NCBI GenBank assembly: GCA_017418975.1
Contig: JAFOMG010000006.1
Coordinates: forward strand, 1-64,000
From: Sphingomonas sp.
GTDB taxonomy: Bacteria > Pseudomonadota > Alphaproteobacteria > Sphingomonadales > Sphingomonadaceae
Direction of reading: 5' to 3'
DNA: 64,000 bases
Numbering within the stretch: position 1 is the first letter of the stretch; each line of letters begins with the position of its first letter. The notes beneath the pieces were generated by a model, which saw only the letters and a list, made by a program, of their open reading frames with translations, had not been told where the DNA came from and searched no databases. The translations under genes and the position numbers were made by a program. Of this stretch, positions 35,179 to 43,490 are shown in pieces.

Positions 35179-35850
35179 ATGCAGGATCTCGCCTCCCCTC
35201 TCCGCAACCTCGGCTCGGGCCATCCGTCCGAACCGGTCGTCGATCATATGATGCACTGGCCGGGGGTGCAGCGCGTGCCCCATCCCAAGATCGCGATGTT
35301 CATCGCCAAGAATTTCCTCGAGCCGGAGCTCTGCCAGCTCCTCAGGATCAAGATCGACGCGGAGCGGCGCCCCTCGACCATTGCCGACGCCAATGACGAC
35401 TATGCCTTCCGCACCAGCGAGACCTGTGACTTCAATACGAACGATCCGGTGGTGATGGAGCTCAAGCGGCGGATGACGGCGTTCACCGGGCTCGACCCCA
35501 CCCATGGCGAGCCGATGCAGGGCCAGCGCTACGATATCGGCCAGGAATTCAAGGCGCACACCGACTATTTCGAGCCGCAGGGCCAGGACTTCGAGAAATA
35601 TTGCGCGGTCGCGGGCCAGCGGACCTGGACAGTGATGCTCTATCTCAACGAGGTCGAGGCGGGCGGCGCGACGCGGTTCAAGGCGGTCGACAAGATCATC
35701 CAGCCCGAAACCGGCAAGGTGGTCGCCTGGAACAATCTGCGCCCGGACGGCTCCCCCAATCCCTCCACCATCCATCACGCGATGAAGGTGCGGGCGGGAC
35801 TGAAATATGTCGTCACCCAATGGTATCGCGAGCGCCCCTGGGGCTGGTGA
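35179..35850 (+). CDS. 2-oxoglutarate/Fe(II)-dependent oxygenase (prolyl 4-hydroxylase type)
   Basis: A 223-aa dioxygenase of the prolyl 4-hydroxylase alpha-subunit family. The iron ligands are His and Asp in FKAHTDYFEP at about residues 134-143 and the second His in STIHHAMKV, with Lys of GLKYVVTQWYR positioned to bind 2-oxoglutarate. It would hydroxylate a protein or small molecule. A longer frame upstream exists, but the start at 35179 gives the usual length. It is divergent from the GspE-like gene and ends at a strong hairpin. Confidence 0.88.
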   Translation: MQDLASPLRNLGSGHPSEPVVDHMMHWPGVQRVPHPKIAMFIAKNFLEPELCQLLRIKIDAERRPSTIADANDDYAFRTSETCDFNTNDPVVMELKRRMTAFTGLDPTHGEPMQGQRYDIGQEFKAHTDYFEPQGQDFEKYCAVAGQRTWTVMLYLNEVEAGGATRFKAVDKIIQPETGKVVAWNNLRPDGSPNPSTIHHAMKVRAGLKYVVTQWYRERPWGW

Positions 35851-35871
35851 AGCGCGCGGGCCGCGCGACGC

Positions 35872-35912
35872 AGCGGAGCGCGGGAAGCGGAGCGCGGGAA
35901 GCGGAGCGCGGA
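35872..35912. repeat. Tandem 14-bp repeat, three units
   Basis: AGCGGAGCGCGGGA is repeated three times head to tail (the last unit shortened) between the oxygenase stop and the terminator. It is non-coding and may vary between strains by slippage. Confidence 0.75.
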
Positions 35913-35914
35913 AC

Positions 35915-35942
35915 GGCCGGCCGGGTTCGCACCCGGCCGGCC
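35915..35942. terminator. Strong hairpin between convergent genes
   Basis: GGCCGGCCGGGT (35915-35926) pairs perfectly with ACCCGGCCGGCC (35931-35942) around TCGC. GCTTCGTTTC follows on the plus strand. It separates the oxygenase gene from the convergent TonB receptor gene and probably ends both. Confidence 0.75.
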
Positions 35943-35963
35943 GCTTCGTTTCCGGACCCCGGA

Positions 35964-38714
35964 TCAGAAGGTCGTGCTGAGGCCGAGCGAGAAGATCCGG
36001 CCCAGATTGTAGCGATTCACCAGCACGACATTGCCGTTCGGGAAGGTCTGCCGCTCGTCGAAGCGCGTGCGGGTGAGGTTGCGCCCCTCCAGCTTGAGCT
36101 CGAACTTGCCGCCGGCCAGCTCGAAGCCCTGGCGCGCGACGATGTCGAGGCGGATGCCCGGACGCTCGACGATGTCGGGCTGGAACCCGTTGCCCGACAG
36201 GTTCGAGGGGCCGCGATTGGTCACGCGGTCGCTCGCATAGTTGAAGAGCAGGGTCAGCTGCGAAAGGCGCTGCGTGTCCTCGATGCCGAGCTGCAGGTTG
36301 ACCAGGTGGTCCGACTGGCCGGTGAGCGGCGCCCCGTCGCGGAACTGCAGGCTGGCCGGGCCGAAGCCGGTGGCGCAGCGCGCCAGCGTCTGGTTCAGCA
36401 CGTTGGGCACGCAGCTGCTGTCGGCCGTGATCGACGAATGGGTATAGGTATAGTTCGCGATCACCAGCGCGCGGCGAGTGCTGAAGAAGCCGCCCAGCGT
36501 GTCGAGCGGGAAATATTTCTGCACTTCGACTTCGGCGCCGTAGAGCTTCGCCTTGGGCAGATTGGTGAAGCCGGTCTGCAGGCGATCGTCGGCGCCGGTA
36601 TAGAAGCCCACCTGCTCGATCGGATTCTTGATCCGCTTGTAGAAGCCCGCCAGCGTGAAGCGCTGGTCGCGCGCGAAGAACCACTCGAAGCGCGTCTCGA
36701 GATTGTAGAGTTCCGAATCGCGCAGCAGCGGGTTGCCGAAGAACAGGCGATCCGAGTCCGGATCGCGGAACTGCTGCGGCGCCAGCTCGCGGAACTGCGG
36801 GCGCGAGACGGTCTTCGAGAAGCTGTTGCGCAGCTGCATGTTCTCCGCGAAGTTCCAGGTGACCGTGATCGCCGGCAGGAAATAGTCGTTCTTCAGGCGC
36901 GTGCCGGTGGTGCCGACCGGGGTGACGCTCTGCTCGGCCTTTTCGTAGCGGACGCCCGCCACTGCCCGCAGCCCGTCGAGCGCCTCGGTCTCGGCCTGGA
37001 AATAGCCGGCGTTGATGCGCAGCTTCGCATCATAGGCATAGGCGCCGAGCGGCGTGTTGAACTGCATCTCGATGGTGCAGGCGCCGCGGCCGACCTGCGG
37101 GCAGGCATTGTTCACCACATCGGGGCTGAGCAGATAGTCCGGACGCAGCAGATTGTACGGATAGCCCGGCGCGGTGCCGCCACCGGCGCTGGTCTGGTAG
37201 TTGAACTGCAGGCGCCGCGAGAAGCGATCGGTATCCGAATAATAATAGCCGGCCGACAGCGTGAGCGGGATCGGATTGAGCTTGTAGACCAGATCCGCCT
37301 GGCCCGTCCAAAGATTCTCGTTCAGGTCCGAGAAGATGATCGAGGCGAAGGGCGAGAAGCGCTGGGTGACCTGGTACACGCCGTTGCACTGGAAGCCGCC
37401 GACGCCGTTGCCGCCGTCATAATTGGCCGGCACGCCGGTCGTGGTGGTCGGCGAGCAGAGATAGTCGAACTGGCGCTCATAGGGCGCGTTGCGCTTCGAA
37501 TTGGCATAGGCGCCGCGCAGGTCGAGCCGCAGCGCGGGCGAGAAGCGGAACTCGCCGACCAGCTGGCTCTCGAACAGCTGGCGCTCGAACCAGTTGGTGT
37601 TCTGCTGGAAGCGCAGCCCGCTGGCATTGTTGTAGACCACCGCCGCCGAGCCGCGCCCCTGCTTGAGCACGTCGCGGATATAGACGTTGGTCCAGCGGAT
37701 CGTGCTCTCGCCGAACGAATAGCCGAGGCCGAGCAGCGCGTTGCCGACGATGCGGTTGTCGGTGAGCAGCGTGTGGTAGTCGTTCCGGATCGCGCCATTC
37801 TCGGTGACGCTGTCCTGCTGGCGGATCGAACGGGTCCGGAAGGTATTGCTGTAGCCGACCGAGGTGATCACGCCGAGCCGGTCCGAACCCAGGTCGAACG
37901 CCATGCCCGTGCTGATCTCTCCCGACCAGTTGGCCGGAAGATGATCGTTGCGCTGGAGCAGCGTGGTCGAGGCGTTGGAAAGCTGCAGCACCTGCCCGGC
38001 GGGGATCAGGCCCGAGCCGGCCGGCGCATTGCGGATGAAATCGGGCACGCTGCGCGTACCCTTGTCGAAGCCGAGCCAGTCGGTCTTGCTGCCGAAATAG
38101 GTATAGCCAAGTTCGCTCGTCGTCGCCGTATCGGCCGAGATCGACCCGCCGATCGTCACGAAGTCCTTGTCGGGAATCGCCTTGGTGGTGAGGTTGATGA
38201 CGCCGCCGCCGAATTCGCCCGGATAGTTGACCGAATAGGTCTTCTGGACGAGCGCCGACCCGACGATCGAGGTCGGGAAGATGTCGAGCGGCACCGAGCG
38301 GCGCAGCGGCTCGGGGCTCGGCAGGGGCGACCCGTTGAGCAGCGACGAGGAATAGCGATCGCCGAGACCACGGACATAGACGAAGCCGCCGCCCACGACG
38401 CTGAGGCCGGTGACGCGGGTCAGCGCGCCGGCGATGTCGCCCTCGCCCGTGCGGGCGATGTCCTCGCTCGACAGCACCGACACCACTTGCGGTGTGGCGC
38501 GCACGACGTTCGGGATATGGCGGCCGACCACGACGATGTCGGTCAGGTCCATGTCCACGCCCGGCGCGGAGACCTCGGGGGTCTTCTGCTCTTCCTGCGC
38601 ATCGGCGGCGGACGGAGCAGGCGCGGCTTGCCCCGTCGTCTGGGCGAGCGCGGCCGGAGAGACGAGTTGGGACGTCAGGAGAAGAAGCGTGGCGTAAGCA
38701 AGGCGTCGCTGCAT
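35964..38714 (-). CDS. TonB-dependent receptor of a Pho-box-controlled pair
   Basis: A 916-aa outer-membrane receptor: signal peptide ending SPAALAQ, TonB-box region MDLTDIVVVGRHI, plug (VTGLSVVGGGFVYVRGLGDRYSSSLLNG, read in parts, and SVNYPGEFGGGVINL) and a large barrel ending in Phe (GLSTTF). The plug style with RGLGDRYSS...LPSPEP is that of receptors found beside secreted lipoproteins. It lies 86 bases after the lipoprotein gene and probably shares its promoter, which carries a Pho box, so the ligand may be a phosphorus compound. That last step is inference. Confidence 0.92.
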   Translation of the reverse strand: MQRRLAYATLLLLTSQLVSPAALAQTTGQAAPAPSAADAQEEQKTPEVSAPGVDMDLTDIVVVGRHIPNVVRATPQVVSVLSSEDIARTGEGDIAGALTRVTGLSVVGGGFVYVRGLGDRYSSSLLNGSPLPSPEPLRRSVPLDIFPTSIVGSALVQKTYSVNYPGEFGGGVINLTTKAIPDKDFVTIGGSISADTATTSELGYTYFGSKTDWLGFDKGTRSVPDFIRNAPAGSGLIPAGQVLQLSNASTTLLQRNDHLPANWSGEISTGMAFDLGSDRLGVITSVGYSNTFRTRSIRQQDSVTENGAIRNDYHTLLTDNRIVGNALLGLGYSFGESTIRWTNVYIRDVLKQGRGSAAVVYNNASGLRFQQNTNWFERQLFESQLVGEFRFSPALRLDLRGAYANSKRNAPYERQFDYLCSPTTTTGVPANYDGGNGVGGFQCNGVYQVTQRFSPFASIIFSDLNENLWTGQADLVYKLNPIPLTLSAGYYYSDTDRFSRRLQFNYQTSAGGGTAPGYPYNLLRPDYLLSPDVVNNACPQVGRGACTIEMQFNTPLGAYAYDAKLRINAGYFQAETEALDGLRAVAGVRYEKAEQSVTPVGTTGTRLKNDYFLPAITVTWNFAENMQLRNSFSKTVSRPQFRELAPQQFRDPDSDRLFFGNPLLRDSELYNLETRFEWFFARDQRFTLAGFYKRIKNPIEQVGFYTGADDRLQTGFTNLPKAKLYGAEVEVQKYFPLDTLGGFFSTRRALVIANYTYTHSSITADSSCVPNVLNQTLARCATGFGPASLQFRDGAPLTGQSDHLVNLQLGIEDTQRLSQLTLLFNYASDRVTNRGPSNLSGNGFQPDIVERPGIRLDIVARQGFELAGGKFELKLEGRNLTRTRFDERQTFPNGNVVLVNRYNLGRIFSLGLSTTF

Positions 38715-38800
38715 GGCCGTGTCACCCAGTAGAATTTATGAGCAATGTCGGGGCAGCGGATCTCGCCGCCCCGACAGTTTCCGCACGAGCTGCAGGGGCC

Positions 38801-40399
38801 TCAGCGGCCGTTGCAGCTGAAATAGACCGAGTTGAACACCGGCGGGCCCTGATCCTGGAGCGCCGGGTTGGCCGGCCGGATCGTCGAGCGGTCGCTGGCG
38901 CTGGTCTCGCCCGCGACCATGTTGACGCAGGCCACATTGGCCGGAGTCTTCACGATGCCGTTGACGAAGTTGAAGTCGGCACCGCCGCGGATGCGGATGG
39001 CAGCCGGCGCCAGCGCGGTCTGGATGAAAGTGAAGTTGGCGTAGCGGCCCCAGGTGCGGGGCAGCAGGTCCTCGGCGCCGTTCGAGTCGATCTCGGTCGA
39101 GAAGGAGTCGGCGGTCGCGCCCGACACCTTCTGCGCGGCGATGATGAACTGCATGAAGCCGCGCCAGCCATTGTCGACGTCGAAGCCGTCGTCGTCGGCG
39201 CCGGTCACCGCGAAATACTTCAGGTTGGTGGTGCCGCCGAAGATCTCGACACCGTCATCCGCCGAGTTGTGGCTCTGGACATGGTCGATGATCGTGCCCG
39301 AGCCGGTGGCGCCCAGCGTCAGGCCCTGGAGCTCGTTGCCGTCGGAGATGGCGATGCCGGTGTAGCGGATCTGGACGAACGACATCTGGCCGCTGCTGTC
39401 GGCTTCGTTGCTGCCGCCGTAGAAGCGGCCGGTCACGCCCTCGATCGCCTGCTGGCAGGGAGTGCCGGTGCTGCCGCCGGTGCCCGAGGCGCAGACCGCG
39501 GTGGTCGAGCGGCCGAGCAGGATGATGCCGCCCCACTGGCCCTGGGTCACGTCGCTGACGCCGTTGTTGGCGAGATTCTGCTGCGAGGTGAAGATGATCG
39601 GCTGGGTGACCGTGCCCACCGCCTGGATCTTCGAGCCGCGATTGACGAGCAGCAGGTCGTTGGTCGGCTCGGTCGAATCGGCCGCGATGACGACGCCGGC
39701 CGCGATGGTGAGCGTCACGCCGGCACCGCCGGTCGCGCCCTGATCGGTGCCGACCTCGGTCTGGCCGCGCAGACGGTAGACCACGCCCGAGATCTTCGGC
39801 AGCGACAGGTCGGCGGTGATCGCCTGGGGCAGGCGGCACAGGCGGAAGGTCTGGGTCAGGCCGTCATCGGTGGTGCCGGCCGGGCAGGCCGCGGTCGAGC
39901 CGCCGCTGCCGATCGCGGGAACCGCCGTGCAGTTGGCGCTGGTCGCGCCGAAATTGGCCGTGGTCGAGTTGCAGGTCCAGCCGTCGAACGCCGTGTCGGT
40001 CGGGCCGTTGAGCGCGCCGACATAGTTGGTGCTGACGAAGAAGGGATTGAGCGTCGCCGGGTTGAAGGCCGGAGTCAGCGAAGTCGCGCTGACCGGGAAG
40101 ATGCCGTTCAGCTGATTGGTGCCGTTGACGTTGTTGTTCGAGCCCGCATTGACGATGTCGAGCTGCTCCTGCGCCGTGATGCTGAGGCCGTTCTGCGTGG
40201 TGACCGCCGCGAACTGAGCCGCGGTGATCGCCGACGGCGGCGTCGGAGTCGGCGTGGCCGGCGGAGTCGGCGTCGGCGTCACGATGACGACGCTGCCGGC
40301 GCCCGGGGATGCCACATTGCCCGCGCCGTTACACGCGGAGAGTGCCGCAGAGGCGGCTGTCGTCATGAGAATGAGGCCGAAGCGCTTGAAGCTCGCCAT
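38801..40399 (-). CDS. Large secreted lipoprotein, beta-helix-like
   Basis: A 532-aa protein with a lipoprotein signal peptide (MASFKRFGLILMTTAASAAL then SAC), the lipid-bearing Cys being followed by a Pro/Thr/Ala linker (PTPTPPATPTPTPP) and a domain rich in Asn, Gly, Thr and Ser with repeated short strands (IIFTSQQ, WGGIILLG, SFVQIRYTG, IIDHVQSHNSADDGVEIFGG, YFAVTGADDDGFDVDNGWRG), typical of right-handed parallel beta-helices. Six or more Cys residues suggest disulfides. It precedes a TonB receptor gene and carries an upstream Pho box. Comparable phosphate-starvation lipoproteins are known in Caulobacter (ElpS); homology to them was not tested. Confidence 0.85.
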   Translation of the reverse strand: MASFKRFGLILMTTAASAALSACNGAGNVASPGAGSVVIVTPTPTPPATPTPTPPSAITAAQFAAVTTQNGLSITAQEQLDIVNAGSNNNVNGTNQLNGIFPVSATSLTPAFNPATLNPFFVSTNYVGALNGPTDTAFDGWTCNSTTANFGATSANCTAVPAIGSGGSTAACPAGTTDDGLTQTFRLCRLPQAITADLSLPKISGVVYRLRGQTEVGTDQGATGGAGVTLTIAAGVVIAADSTEPTNDLLLVNRGSKIQAVGTVTQPIIFTSQQNLANNGVSDVTQGQWGGIILLGRSTTAVCASGTGGSTGTPCQQAIEGVTGRFYGGSNEADSSGQMSFVQIRYTGIAISDGNELQGLTLGATGSGTIIDHVQSHNSADDGVEIFGGTTNLKYFAVTGADDDGFDVDNGWRGFMQFIIAAQKVSGATADSFSTEIDSNGAEDLLPRTWGRYANFTFIQTALAPAAIRIRGGADFNFVNGIVKTPANVACVNMVAGETSASDRSTIRPANPALQDQGPPVFNSVYFSCNGR

Positions 40400-40528
40400 C
40401 GCGCAAAAACTCCCGGTCGTATCGTTGCTGATCCGGGCGCGCGGCGATCGAAACGATTGCCCCCTTTGCGCCCGGGCCGGGGTTAGGCCGGGATAATGAC
40501 ACGTACATGAGTTGTGAGAGTCGTTACG

Positions 40529-40546
40529 ATGACAGAAAAATGACGA
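40529..40546 (-). promoter_or_regulatory. Pho box upstream of the lipoprotein/TonB receptor genes
   Basis: On the minus strand TCGTCAT-TTTT-CTGTCAT forms two seven-base direct repeats separated by four bases, the standard PhoB site (CTGTCAT-N4-CTGTCAT); the second repeat is exact and the first differs at two positions. It lies 130 bases before the lipoprotein start in an AT-rich stretch. It predicts induction by phosphate starvation through PhoB. Confidence 0.7.
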
Positions 40547-40666
40547 TAATATTACAGCCAATCAGGCGATCGCTCAGGCAATCTCCCAAGCAATGGGCCA
40601 AATAACGCGCCCGCGATGAAGCATCCGCGCGGATCCGCTTCATGAATCGCCGATGAAAGCATCATG

Positions 40667-41932
40667 TCATTCGCCGGGCATCCGGACAAGATGGCCGTGC
40701 TGCATCACCATGGTCACCGTATCGAGCGCACCGATGTTCGCGGCGGGATCGCCGGCAACGGCGACCAGATCGGCGATTCGCCCGGGCGCGATGGTGCCGA
40801 TCTCGTCGCCCAGCCCGAGCAGCTTCGCGTTCCCGGCCGTCGCCGTCCAGAGCGCGTCGAGCGGCTTCATCCCCCAGGCGACCATCAGCCCGATCTCCCG
40901 CGCGTTGGCGCCGTGCGCGAACACGCCGGTATCGCCGCCCACGCACATCGTCACGCCCGCCGCGAGCGCGGCGGCATAGCTGGCGCGCTTGGCGCGGATC
41001 GCCTCGGGCTCGGGCGCCGTCCCGTTCCAGCCGCCATAGCGGGCGATCGCATCGGTGGCCGCGAGCGTGGGACAGAATGCCACGCCGCGCGCCTTCATCA
41101 GCGCGAACACCGCCGGCGTGGCGTCGTTGCCATGCTCGATCGTGTCGGCCCCGGCCAGGATCGCGCGGCGCATCCCCTCGGGCGTGCTGGCATGCACCGC
41201 GACCTTGCGCCCGGCATCATGCGCGGCGGCGATGCCCGCCTCCAGCTCGCCAAGGCCGAAGGTCGCGCGGCTGGGCTCGCCCGGCCCCCAGCGATAATCG
41301 GCATAGAATTTCACCCAGTCGGCCCCGTGCGCGATCTGCCGACGCACCGCGGGGACGATCCCCTCCCCGCTCACCTCCTCGGCCCCCTGCGGCACGTCAT
41401 AGGCATAGCCCTTGGGGCCATAGGCGCCGGTGGCGACCAGGGCGCGGCCGGCGATGAGCAGGCGCGGGCCGGGCACGATGCCCTGCTGGATCGCCTGCTT
41501 GAGCCCGGCATCCGCCTCCCCCGCGCCCTCGGTGCCGAGGTCGCGGACCGTCGTGAATCCCGCCATCAGCGTCGCGCGGGCATGCGCGACCGCCCGGGCG
41601 GTGCGGAGCGCCAGCGGCTCCTTCATCACCTGGTCGTTCCAGCTCGTCTCGTCATAGGGATGGAGGAAGAGATGGACGTGGAGGTCGATCAGCCCGGGCA
41701 GCAGCGTGGTGCCGGGCAGCGCCCGCGTCTCCGCGCCGGGCGGTGCGGCGACATCCGGACCGACCGCCACGATCCTGCCATCGGCGACGAGGACCTTCCA
41801 GCCGGCATGCATCGCGCGGTCGCTCGCCGTGAAGACGCGATCGGGAACGAGCAGCACCGGCACTTTCTGGGCGAAGGCGCTGCCAGGGAGCAGCAGGAAG
41901 GCGATGGCGAGCAGGCGGCGGAGCTTGGTCAT
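40667..41932 (-). CDS. Exported metal-dependent amidohydrolase
   Basis: A 421-aa protein of the amidohydrolase (imidazolonepropionase-like) superfamily. Signal peptide MTKLRRLLAIAFLLLPGSAF ends in AQ; metal ligands HVHLF after LLPGLIDL, then a metal-site Lys in DWVKFYADY, His in KVAVHAST, His in DTIEHGND and Asp in VGGDTGVF are all seen. The product would be periplasmic and hydrolyse a cyclic or linear amide, possibly a dipeptide or lactam. The frame is open far upstream over the EamA gene, but the signal peptide sets the start. Confidence 0.9.
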   Translation of the reverse strand: MTKLRRLLAIAFLLLPGSAFAQKVPVLLVPDRVFTASDRAMHAGWKVLVADGRIVAVGPDVAAPPGAETRALPGTTLLPGLIDLHVHLFLHPYDETSWNDQVMKEPLALRTARAVAHARATLMAGFTTVRDLGTEGAGEADAGLKQAIQQGIVPGPRLLIAGRALVATGAYGPKGYAYDVPQGAEEVSGEGIVPAVRRQIAHGADWVKFYADYRWGPGEPSRATFGLGELEAGIAAAHDAGRKVAVHASTPEGMRRAILAGADTIEHGNDATPAVFALMKARGVAFCPTLAATDAIARYGGWNGTAPEPEAIRAKRASYAAALAAGVTMCVGGDTGVFAHGANAREIGLMVAWGMKPLDALWTATAGNAKLLGLGDEIGTIAPGRIADLVAVAGDPAANIGALDTVTMVMQHGHLVRMPGE

Positions 41933-41997
41933 GCCCGGGAGACTGGCAAAGGCGGAGGGGCCGCGCCAGCCCCTTCCCGCTGCCCGGCGCGCGCGGG

Positions 41998-42984
41998 TCA
42001 ATACATCGCCGTCATCGCCACGCCGGCAGTGATCAGGATCACGCCAAGGGCCTGGCGCAGGCTCAGCGCCTCGCGGAACAGGCGGTGGCCGGCGGCCGCG
42101 GCGATGGGCATCTCGATCACGCCGAGCGCGCGCACCGCGGCGGCCGGCGCCAGGTTGAGCGCCAGGAACCAGCCCGAGGAGGCAAGCGCGCCGAACAGGC
42201 CGGCGCCCAGCGACTGGCGCCAGCCGGCGATCACCGCGACGAGCGCGGCCCGGTCGCGCATGCCGAGATAGAGCCCCAGCCCCGCCGCCTGCACCGCCTG
42301 GACGATCGCGACACAGGCCATGGCCGAGAAGAAGGGGTGATGCGGCTCGAGCCGCAGCCCGGCATGGCGGAACGCATTGAGCGCGAAACCGAACAACAGG
42401 CCCGAGGCGACGCCGAACGCGATGCCGAGCGCCGGGTGCCCGGTGCCCTCGACCCTTTTCGGCCAGACCAGCACGGCGAGCCCCAGCGTCGTCACCGCCA
42501 CGCCCGCCCAGCCGAGCGCCGAGAGATTGTCGCCGAACACGAGCAGGCCGACAGTGGCGGCGAGCGGGACCGAGCTCTGCTGGAGCGCGGTGCCGACCGC
42601 GAAGCCGGCATGGTGCATCGCGAGCAGCAGCGCGGCGGTGGCGATCACCTGCGCCAGCGCCCCGGCGAGCGCCGGCCACCAGAACGCCCAGCCGAACTGC
42701 GGCTGGACATGCGGCGTAACCGCAACGGCGATCGCGGTGAAGACGAGCGAGAAGGGCAAGCCGAACAGGAAACGCACCAGCGTCGCGCCCCAGGGGCCCG
42801 TGTTCGACATCATGCCGCGCTGAAGCGCGTTGCGGCCCACTTGAAATGCCGCCGCCGCCACCGTCGCCACCGCCCAGAGCACGCGCCTACTCCACCCGAT
42901 CCTCTCGATTCGCGCGGCCTTACCCGCTTCCCGCATCCTCGCGAACCGCATTCTCGCCAAGGCCGGGAGGGCGATGGCCGGCAA
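41998..42984 (-). CDS. EamA/DMT-superfamily transporter
   Basis: A 328-aa membrane protein with about ten hydrophobic segments in two similar halves, ending GVILITAGVAMTAMY, which is typical of drug/metabolite exporters. It has a basic N-terminal tail (MPAIALPALARMRFARMREA) of uncertain reality; the start at 42984 is TTG and the true start may be internal. The first ~45 codons lie in a tandemly duplicated segment shared with the beta-lactamase promoter region. Confidence 0.82.
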   Translation of the reverse strand: MPAIALPALARMRFARMREAGKAARIERIGWSRRVLWAVATVAAAAFQVGRNALQRGMMSNTGPWGATLVRFLFGLPFSLVFTAIAVAVTPHVQPQFGWAFWWPALAGALAQVIATAALLLAMHHAGFAVGTALQQSSVPLAATVGLLVFGDNLSALGWAGVAVTTLGLAVLVWPKRVEGTGHPALGIAFGVASGLLFGFALNAFRHAGLRLEPHHPFFSAMACVAIVQAVQAAGLGLYLGMRDRAALVAVIAGWRQSLGAGLFGALASSGWFLALNLAPAAAVRALGVIEMPIAAAAGHRLFREALSLRQALGVILITAGVAMTAMY

Positions 42985-43490
42985 GCGGCTTCATGCCTTC
43001 CTTCGGCCATCAATCCAGCCAATGGTTCCGCAAAAGAAATGATGGGTTGCACGCACGTCGCCCGGCGGATCATGCCGCCGGGCATCGAACCAAGGAGCCC
43101 AGGATGAAGCCGATCCATCTCGCCGCGCTCGCCCTGCTCGCCGCCGCGCCCGCGCCCGCGCAGCAGCTGCAGCTGCAGAATCCCACCGCCGCCGCCACTG
43201 TCGCCACGGCCCAAGGCAAGCGCCCGTCCCGCCCGATCCGCACGATGCGCACCGCCTCGCCTTCCCCTCTCGTCCTCGCCAGGGCCGGGATGGCAATGGT
43301 TGGGAAATGGCTACGAGCTTTCATCCATTAATCCAGCTAATGGCTCTTCCGAGAAATGCTGGTTTGCGCGCGCGCCGTCGCATGGATCATCTCGCCGGGC
43401 AGCAAATCAAGGAGCCCAGGATGAAGTCGATCCACCTCGCCGCGCTCGCCCTGCTCGCCGCCGCGCCCGCGCCGCAGCAGCAGGACGATC
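42850..43490. repeat. Diverged tandem duplication of a divergent promoter region
   Basis: Sequence from about 42850 to 43165 recurs, diverged, at about 43187 to 43490, offset 317-337 bases. Each unit contains the start of an EamA-like reading frame on the minus strand and the start of a beta-lactamase-like signal peptide on the plus strand (AAGGAGCCCAGGATGAAG in both). Unit 1 keeps the working EamA start; unit 2 keeps the working beta-lactamase start. Confidence 0.8.
43104..43331 (+). pseudogene. Orphan beta-lactamase signal peptide from the duplication
   Basis: The 75-codon frame starts MKPIHLAALALLAAAPAPAQ, almost identical to the start of the beta-lactamase at 43421, and has the same AAGGAGCCCAGG ribosome site, but then runs into unrelated promoter-region sequence with no lactamase domain. 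It is best read as the beheaded copy left by the tandem duplication. It could still be translated into a short exported peptide. Confidence 0.7.

Noticed and set aside
35601..38732. A 1043-codon open frame on the plus strand
   Set aside because: It lies opposite the TonB receptor gene; it is rich in Arg, Ala, Glu and His with no domain, a normal by-product of GC-rich codon use.
42846..43331. A 161-codon plus-strand frame upstream of the beta-lactamase
   Set aside because: Only its end, from 43104, resembles a real signal peptide; the front is antisense of the EamA gene.
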